From Podarcis raffonei (taxonomy: Eukaryota; Chordata; Lepidosauria; Squamata; Lacertidae), in NCBI RefSeq assembly GCF_027172205.1, contig NC_070614.1:34896001-34960000 (forward strand): a stretch of 64,000 nt of DNA, written 5' to 3'. Shown one piece after another: positions 57,621 to 64,000 of the stretch; positions within the stretch are counted from its first letter, which is position 1; each line of letters opens with the position of its first letter. Both the position numbers and the translations under genes were made by a program. The notes beneath the pieces were generated by a model. It worked only from the letters and a program-made list of their open reading frames with translations, was not told the origin of the DNA and searched no databases.

Positions 57621-60600
57621 TTAGGGGGACCTGGAAGGGGGCAAAGAGAGGAGAAATTAACAAGCTTCGCTCCCAGGATGGGCTACCACCCGAATTTCCC
57701 AGCCTAGGGGGAGACCACCTGCCCCAGGCTCTTGAGGTCACTCCAGAGTGAACTGTAACCTTTTCACAATTGTCTACATCACCTTAAGGAATCATGGCCA
57801 CTTGGACACCAGTAGTACAGAGTGGAAAATGTTGTGAGGGAGAAGGGAAAGCTTCACAATGCCCACTGGAGAAGGTTGGACAGCCTTATGTATCTGCAGG
57901 CCATTAGGGAATGAGGCAGGAAAGAGTCCACAACCCCCAAATAGAAAAACCCACAGAAGGCCTGCTTCTGAAGACAAGCGTCTATACAATGAGCCAGCCC
58001 GAGCCAACCTTCAGCACGCTTCTTGCCCCTCTCCCCCAGGAGAGAAGAACTTGGGACTATGACATCACACACCAGGAAGCAAAAGAGGCTGCAGTAACAA
58101 CCTCCACATATTTGTAATACTTTCTACCTGTGTGATGGTTTTAACAGATGATTTTAACAGTCAGCTGCTCTGGGGGTCAATCTTGGTTTGAACGTGAGGT
58201 GAAGCAAATATTCCCCATAGAGTGATGTCACAAAGGTCTACTCAATGTTCTATCAATTAATTTACAAACATTACTAGAGGGAAACCTCCCATCCAGGAAG
58301 TTACAGAGTCTGACCTACTCAACTTCCACAGAATTACAGTGCAGCTGCACCATGTGCTTTCCCAGCCATCCTGTGACACAATTCTGTAACTCAACTGCAA
58401 AGATCAGCAGGAACATGGAACAGTGTTTTCTGGGACACTACACCCAAGGCCATTCACTTAGAGCAGAGGGGAGGAGCTGCAGCCCCAGGGACCAAGGTGG
58501 CCCTCTAGGGCATCTTTATCTGGCGCTTGGACCTCCTCCCAGGCTACACCCAGAGCCAGGCTCTGTGCTTTTACCTGACTGGAATGTGTGTCCTTAAACT
58601 ATTACAGTACATCTTGCTTGCCTGAATAGAGGATAGAGAAACAGGGGAAAGGGGCTCTATGCAGAAACCTGTTCTTACAGACTGCTTTTTGTCAATAATT
58701 CAAATCTGGAGCTGCTGGGGGTTTTGCTGAATTACTGCTCTTTATGAGCTGTCATATTTTATAAGCCACCTTGAATACTGTCAGAAACCAAGCACATACT
58801 ACCTTGAAGTTCTGCGGCGGGGGACTCGGGGGCTGGGGGAATTGCGTCGACGTTTCCGGCCTGGAGACCTGCTGATGCTTCGTCTGTTTCTCTGCGAGGA
58901 CCTGTCCCTGGACCTGTCCCTGGAGAAGCAAAGGAAGGCATGAAGCTGAGCCAGGTTATCTTAACTCCAATTCTCACATATCCTCCCTCCCTATTCCAAA
59001 CAGATCCCTAGCCACCGCCTCCCTCCCTCACAATCCCAACATGGTGAGAAGGGAGGCTCAGGTTCCTACCTGCGTCGGTCCCTTGGAGCTGAAGGCAGCT
59101 GGACCGGAGGGGATACCCGGCGGCGTTCTGCTGGGGAGTAGCTGAGGGAGCGTGAATCACGCAGGGAGTCAATAGGCTTCCGGGGACTGCGTGACCTGAA
59201 GGAAGAGAGGGAAGATGGGCTGCTTAAGAGTGCATTCACCACACTTGGCCCTTCAGCTATGGGAGAAGAAAAAGAACTCGTGTGATCATTTTCCGGCAAA
59301 ATGCTGGACAAGAGTAAAGCATGGACACACCCCTAGGCTGTACCCAGAGCTGAATACCCATGCCCTCATACTACGTGCAGAGTTCAGAATCCTTTCATTT
59401 TTAAGACGTTTCCAATTCAGTACTAGATCCATATTTTAGGAGCCCACACGTAAAATTCTCTCTGTGGCCACATTCTTCTCACTGACATCACCTGCACGTC
59501 AGGGAGAGAACTAGCAAGTAGTGCAGCAGTAGCAGCTGCCACAACATTTTCCTTGCTGTTGCCGTAACTCATGCACTCACTCTGGACCAAAGGGTGGGTG
59601 AGCAAACGGTTAAGGGTAGGCAGACTCTCTGCAAAGAGTCCCCTGATTGCCCCATCAGGCCAAGCCCCAATGCTGGAGTTGTTTGAATCCTTAAAGCTGC
59701 AGAGGCAGGCTACAGTAGGTGCAGGAAATGCCTGGCAAGATCTCAGTTGGGCGGAGGCTAAGCAAGCTTTCTACTGGAAAGGACTTTGGAGCTCAGCAGA
59801 AATCCAGGCATCTAACAGTGGTTTTCAAGAAGAGGTTGATGCAGAGCAAGCCAACAGATTCCAGTTTCCTTAACAGAAACATGAAAGCTGCCTTATACAG
59901 AGCCAGATCACTGTTCCATGTAGCTCAGTCTTGTCTACACCAGGGATGACACCTGTGACGCTCCAGATGTTGTTGAACTAGAACTCCCATCAGCCTCAGG
60001 GAACATGGCCAATCATCAGGGATGATGGGAGATGGAGTCCAACATCTGGAGAGCCACAGGTTCCCTATTCCTAGGCATCAATGATTGGCAGCAGCTCTCC
60101 AGGACTTCAAACAGGGGTCTCCTACCTAGAGATGCCAGTGGCACAAGAGCAAGCCTCCTCACTACCACACACACACACACACACACTCAGGCCCAAAGTC
60201 TTCTGCACCTTTGTTACCCACCTGCAACACTTGGGACTGCTGGCATTCTGCTACACATGCTCTTTTTACACCATTTTCACTAACAATGTGGTGCCAACGG
60301 CCACCCTAATTAAAGAGTTGGAAGAATGGAGAACAGTCCCACAGGATACAACAATCTTGTAGGAGGAAGGGACTGGTCCAAGAGGTGGATTTGCCCTGCC
60401 AGACCTTAAACTGTATTATGAATCAGCAGCTTTCTGCTGGTTGAAAGAATGGCTACTCCTTGAGAACACAGACATTTTGGATTTGGAAGGCTTGAACAAT
60501 GTGTTTGGTTGGCATGCATATCTGTGGTATGATAAGGTCAAAGCACATAAAGCATTTAAAAATCATATTGTCAGGAAAGCACTATTTAATGTCTGGATAA

Positions 60601-63600
60601 GATATAAAGATTTACTTGAAAATAAAACCCCAAGGTGGCTGTCACCGATGGAAGCGAAGGCTCAGAAAAAGCTCAATATGGAGGCCAAATGGCCGAAATA
60701 TTGGGAAATTTTGGAACAAGCAGGAGACAAATTGAAATTGCAGAGTTATGAAAAACTAAAGAATAAAGTGCGAGATTGGCTTCATTATTATCAAATAATG
60801 GAGGCATATAATCAGGACAAAAAAATTGGATTCCAGGTGGAAAAATCAAAATTGGAAACAGAACTGTTAGAGCCCAAAACTAAGATTTTGTCAAGGATGT
60901 ATAACTTGCTGTTGAAATGGAATACACAGGATGAAACGGTGAAATCTGCTATGATTAAGTGGGCACAAGATGTTGGATATAATATTATGTTTGCTGACTG
61001 GGAACAGTTATGGACCACAGGTATGAAGTTTACGGCATGCAATGCCTTAAGAGAGAATATTATGAAAATGATATACAGGTGGTACATGACCCCAGTCAAG
61101 CTGGCAAAAATTTATCATTTGCCCGATAACAAATGTTGGAAATGTAAAGAAACAGAAGGTACATTCTTTCACCTTTGGTGGACGTGCCCGAGGATTAAGG
61201 TTTTCTGGGAGATGATATATAATGAAATGAAAAAGGTATTTAAATATACCTTTCCTGAAGAAACCGGAGGCCTTTCTCCTGGGCATTGTTGGCCAATTGG
61301 TGCCAAAGAAGGATAGAACTTTCTTTATGTATGCTACGACAGCAGCGAGAATACTTATCGCAAAGAATTGGAAGACGCAGATGAAGGTGATGGACTACAT
61401 GGAATTGGCAGAAATGACCGGCAGAATCCGAGACCAGGGAGAAGAGTCGGTGGAAGAAGATTGGAAGAAATTTAAAGACTATTTACAGAAATATTGTAAA
61501 ATTAATGAATGTTAGAATGATGTTGGATGAAAAGTTATGTGGTTTTTAGCTATAATGCTATAAGGAGTATGAAAAAATTGGACTATGAATAGACAAAAAT
61601 CTAATGTTACATTATTTTCAGATTAAAGATTAGGATAAGTAAAGAGGGGAAGGATTTGCTGAACTAACAAATTAAACTAGAATACAAAAAGGGAGGTTTG
61701 AGGAGGTCCGGGAATCAAGCAAATGAAAGAATGTGATGGAAAGATGGAATTGTTTTTTATTTGTATTTTTTCTTTTTTCATTTTGTAAAACCCTAATAAA
61801 TATCTCTTAAAAAAAAAAGGAAGGGACTGGTCCACCCCATACTAAAATAAAGTCACTGCCAATAAGTCATGGCATCATTCATCGCAGCAGATTCTCAGCT
61901 TTCACCAATAACCAATAAGAATACTTACTTCCTCTTCTCTGGAGACGGCTTCTTTTTGGGGACCACTTTGGCTGGTACCTGGGATCCAGTCTTAGGCGAC
62001 GAGGGTGAAGCAGAGGAGGAAGATGATGAAGATGAGGAAGAGGCAGAGGACGAGGAGGAGGATGTGGAGGAGGAGGAAGAGGAAGAGGAGGAAGAGCTGC
62101 TGCTGGAACTGCTGGAGCTCTGAGAACGGCGCTTACGTTTGCCCACTTCCAAAGGCTGCTCATCACGGTTAGCCTCCTTCAGCACTGGACTTGGTGGCCT
62201 GGGGCGGGAGAAGAGAAAATGAAGGATAGTATCAAGTTCAGACACACAGGGCAACTGTGTTAAAAGGATTAAGAGAGGTATTGGTGGGTTACTTCTAGAA
62301 TCACCATTTTTGTTTCTTTGCCAGGGGAAACTGATACACTAACCTTTGGTGTTTATGGGAAAGGTCCTGGAGACTAGCTGCCTTAGCCCGCCCCCCTTTA
62401 CATTTCCGTTATCAGAATGGTTGCTGTTGTTCCCACCAGAACACATTGAAGGCTTCTACACACATTGGCCTACTGCTACATCACAATGGCTACATCTCTC
62501 AAGGGGCCAGTGCCACCTCTATGGTTGCCAACTGGGGACAAAGCAGAAACCTCTTGAGTGAAACACTTTGTGATAACGGGTGGGGAGCCTGCACCCTACA
62601 AGCTGTCACTGGACAGATTTCAACTCCATCATCTCAGAACCATTGGCCACAATGGACATGGCTGATGGAAGTTGGGAGTCCAACAACATCAGCAAGGACA
62701 CAAGTTCACCCCCTACTTCAGGTGTTCTTAGATCAATGTAGAATCATCACCTTCAGTAGGAACAGCAATCTCACTAGTAAGATAATGTCAAAGGAGGTTC
62801 TCATTCCTGCTGAAGTTCAAAAATCAGAACAGTATTTCGATTAGTGATTCTAATGATCAGCCTCTTCCATCTCCCAACTCTTGCTTCCTCTTCCCATTCT
62901 CCAGTTCCCTAATGCTTTGTTTTCTAGTTCTATCACCCCAAACCATGTCAAAAGTAAATATGAAAAGTACACTGAACTAGAATCTTGGGGAAAGAATCAA
63001 AGGATGTTCACAAACCTAGCCACATGCATTTTATGTGTACAAACACATGCTCTGCAAGGGAGCCCTGCATTTGGTTTCACCAGGTGCGCTTTAAAGGAGC
63101 AAAAGGCTTGCATGGGGCCTGCAGTGCAGATTCAGAGCCCAGATTCCATGTGCCTTCCTGCTACAAAGACACAGTGAAGTGAAACAAGGTTAGCCTCTGG
63201 TGGACAAAGACCACCATTACAGCATTTAAAAACCGTTTCAGCTAACATGACGAACTTTATGAGATCTTTTAAAACTAAGAGGTAAAGTTCTCACCCTCAT
63301 TTGGTAGATTTAAGTGTCAAAACAGAGTGTGGAGAGAGAAGCCATGAAAAGCAAGAGGTAAAGTCTATGACATTTCTATGCCAAGCTTAAGAAACATACA
63401 AGATATGGACACTGGCCATCCACAAGCAGAATCTGGGATAGCTAAGCTATACAGGTCATGTTATGCCCTTTTTGCTTAAGGAAGCCTCTCATACGGACAC
63501 CTATTGGCAACTAGGTAAGAGAGAGGACCGGCTGAAAAGGGGATGGCAAACATGCATCCTTGTACCCTTCCCAAGCCTACTTAGTTTCTGTGCTAAGGAA

Positions 63601-63967
63601 TGGAGATGCTTTTATGCCCCTCCAATGGCCAGCATACAAACAAAGGTTACCAGATTCTTAATAACTTCTGACAGCTTATTTTCAAGGCTGATATTAGTGC
63701 CAAGACACACTACAGTGGTTAATTTAGCCCACCAAAGGAAGGAGGATTGAACTATTAGCTTGCGCTTGTTATATTGGGGCAGCCAACCCCTGACCTGAAG
63801 AGCTGATGCAATCACCCAAGGAAGTTTTTCTGGCCCTCCAAGACCCCCCCCCCAATTCTGGAGGTGGCAAAAAGATAAAATAAATTTTAAGTACATACAG
63901 TCCTGAAGAGGGTGAAGATCCTTGTGCCCTGCTTGAGATGTAAATCTTCCTCTCCTCAGCCATCAGG
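57621..63967 (-). CDS. SRRM2: SRRM2 (SRm300), last five coding exons
   Basis: SRRM2 is a giant Ser/Arg-repetitive spliceosome protein and a scaffold of nuclear speckles. Exons in transcript order: 63967-63899 (LMAEERKIYISSRAQGSSPS), 62198-61929 (PSPVLKEANRDEQPLEVGKR, then a long serine run), 59195-59070 (SRSPRKPIDSLRDSRSLSYS, then AERRRVSPP), 58919-58803 (DRSRDRSSQRNRRSISRSPG ... NSPSPRVPRRR) and 57630-57621 (completes RSP, stop TAA). The block from SRSPRKPID to SLSYSP is nearly identical to human SRRM2, and both proteins end in RSP. All introns are GT-AG and all junctions are phase 2. The internal exons are 69, 270, 126 and 117 bp, all multiples of three. The bulk of the gene lies beyond the right edge. 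Assignment of the 69-bp exon rests on splice sites and frame only. Confidence 0.93.
59941..60073. repeat. Palindromic MITE copy, best preserved
   Basis: Begins CAGGGATGACACCTGTGACG, with CTCCAGATGTTGTTGAAC and ACTCCCATCAGCC. The mirror arm is GATGATGGGAGATGGAGTCC, AACATCTGGAGAGCCACAGG and TTCCCTATTCCTA. Arms of about 50 bp are imperfect inverted repeats. CAGGGAT ends suggest hAT, but no 8-bp duplication is visible here. Confidence 0.7.
60381..61818 (+). mobile_element. 5'-truncated L1 in an SRRM2 intron
   Basis: A 1.44-kb L1 3' end on the + strand, antisense to SRRM2, flanked by AGGAAGGGACTGGTCCA at 60364-60380 and 61818-61834 (17 bp, no mismatch; the first A of the right copy is shared with the A tail). 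ORF2 C-terminal sequence lies at 60441-61316 (ENTDILDLEGLNNVFGWHAY, CWKCKETEGTFFHLWWTC) and continues in another frame at 61297-61515 (KKDRTFFMYATTAARILIAK). One frameshift near 61260-61300 and a ~12-codon in-frame deletion after KNWKTQ distinguish it from the intact L1 at 24853-31046, its close relative. It ends AATAAATATCTCTT plus a short A tail. Confidence 0.93.
61834..62198. repeat. AGC/GAG-rich low-complexity tract (SRRM2 poly-serine)
   Basis: The + strand reads as near-pure GAGGAAGAGGA at 62000-62100 because the - strand exon encodes about 40 serines broken by single Thr and Ala. A long Glu-rich open frame on the + strand here is only the antisense of this exon. Confidence 0.8.
62590..62722. 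repeat. Palindromic MITE relic in an SRRM2 intron
   Basis: GCTGTCACTGGACAGATTTC and AACTCCATCATC face GATGGAAGTTGGGAGTCC and AACAACATCAGCAAGG, from the same family as 59941-60073 but more decayed. Confidence 0.45.
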
Positions 63968-64000
63968 CTGGAGTGGAGAGAGGAAAATTACCAGCTGAGG

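Larger units (their letters stand above)
59196..61928 (-). other. SRRM2: SRRM2 intron holding SINE, MITE and L1 insertions
   Basis: This 2.7-kb intron separates the poly-serine exon from the SRSPRKPID exon. It holds a reverse SINE 3' part (59876-59940) directly abutting a palindromic MITE (59941-60073), a CA run (60166-60187) and the truncated L1 (60381-61818). Insertions account for more than half of its length. Confidence 0.85.

Noticed and set aside
57165-57707. 180-codon open frame on the + strand
   Set aside because: Antisense to the SRRM2 3' UTR and last exon. Low complexity, no family resemblance.
61869-62123. Glu-rich open frame on the + strand
   Set aside because: It is the antisense of the SRRM2 poly-serine exon, whose splice sites and frame are clear on the - strand.

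Overview
The window looks like nuclear DNA of a squamate reptile, most likely a lizard. Evidence: vertebrate-type spliced host genes, CR1 and L2-like LINEs, tRNA-derived SINEs, hAT-type MITEs, and two LINEs whose open reading frames are still intact. Species cannot be fixed from the sequence alone.

Two host protein genes are certain and face each other tail to tail. ELOB (elongin B) is complete on the + strand, with four coding exons from 3882 to 9013, a CpG-rich promoter at about 3160-3880 and a poly(A) signal at 9238-9243. The last five coding exons of SRRM2 lie on the - strand (63967 down to the stop codon at 57621), and its 3'UTR ends near 56535. ELOB-SRRM2 adjacency is the same as in mammals, where the two genes nearly touch. 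Here about 47 kb separates them.

The 47 kb gap holds a microRNA precursor at 49707-49795 (+). Both of its arms match miR-142-5p and miR-142-3p exactly, while loop and basal stem differ from the human precursor as I remember it. Human MIR142 lies on a different chromosome, beside TSPOAP1/SUPT4H1, so this copy may be a second MIR142 locus. About 5 kb upstream is a TATA-type promoter candidate with ETS/RUNX and GATA motifs (44658-44770), followed by a splice donor (44859) and a strong internal exon (45549-45731). These could belong to its primary transcript.

Most of the rest is transposons. At 24771-37355 a full-length, two-ORF LINE (+ strand, 749-aa ORF1 and 1118-aa ORF2, Vingi/I- or L2-like) carries an intact full-length L1 (- strand, 354-aa ORF1 and 1246-aa ORF2) inserted about 69 bp from its 5' end. 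Each has its own perfect target-site duplication. A 5'-truncated relative of the outer LINE lies at 38717-40983 (-). A 5'-truncated L1 lies in an SRRM2 intron (60381-61818). Older material includes CR1 pieces (1600, 14408, 16160, 54330), L2-like pieces (9836, 17445, 23236, 52095, 53440), a tRNA-Lys/CR1 chimeric SINE (11217), a second tRNA SINE with a CTT tail (9578), two hAT-type MITEs with 8-bp duplications (43357, 50954), and several copies of two palindromic MITE families.

I saw no CRISPR array and no tRNA or rRNA gene. I recognised no retrovirus, LTR element or Polinton. Long stretches at 1-1263, 1691-3150, 11360-14400, 17953-22510, 46800-49700 and 54383-56530 carry no gene I can support.
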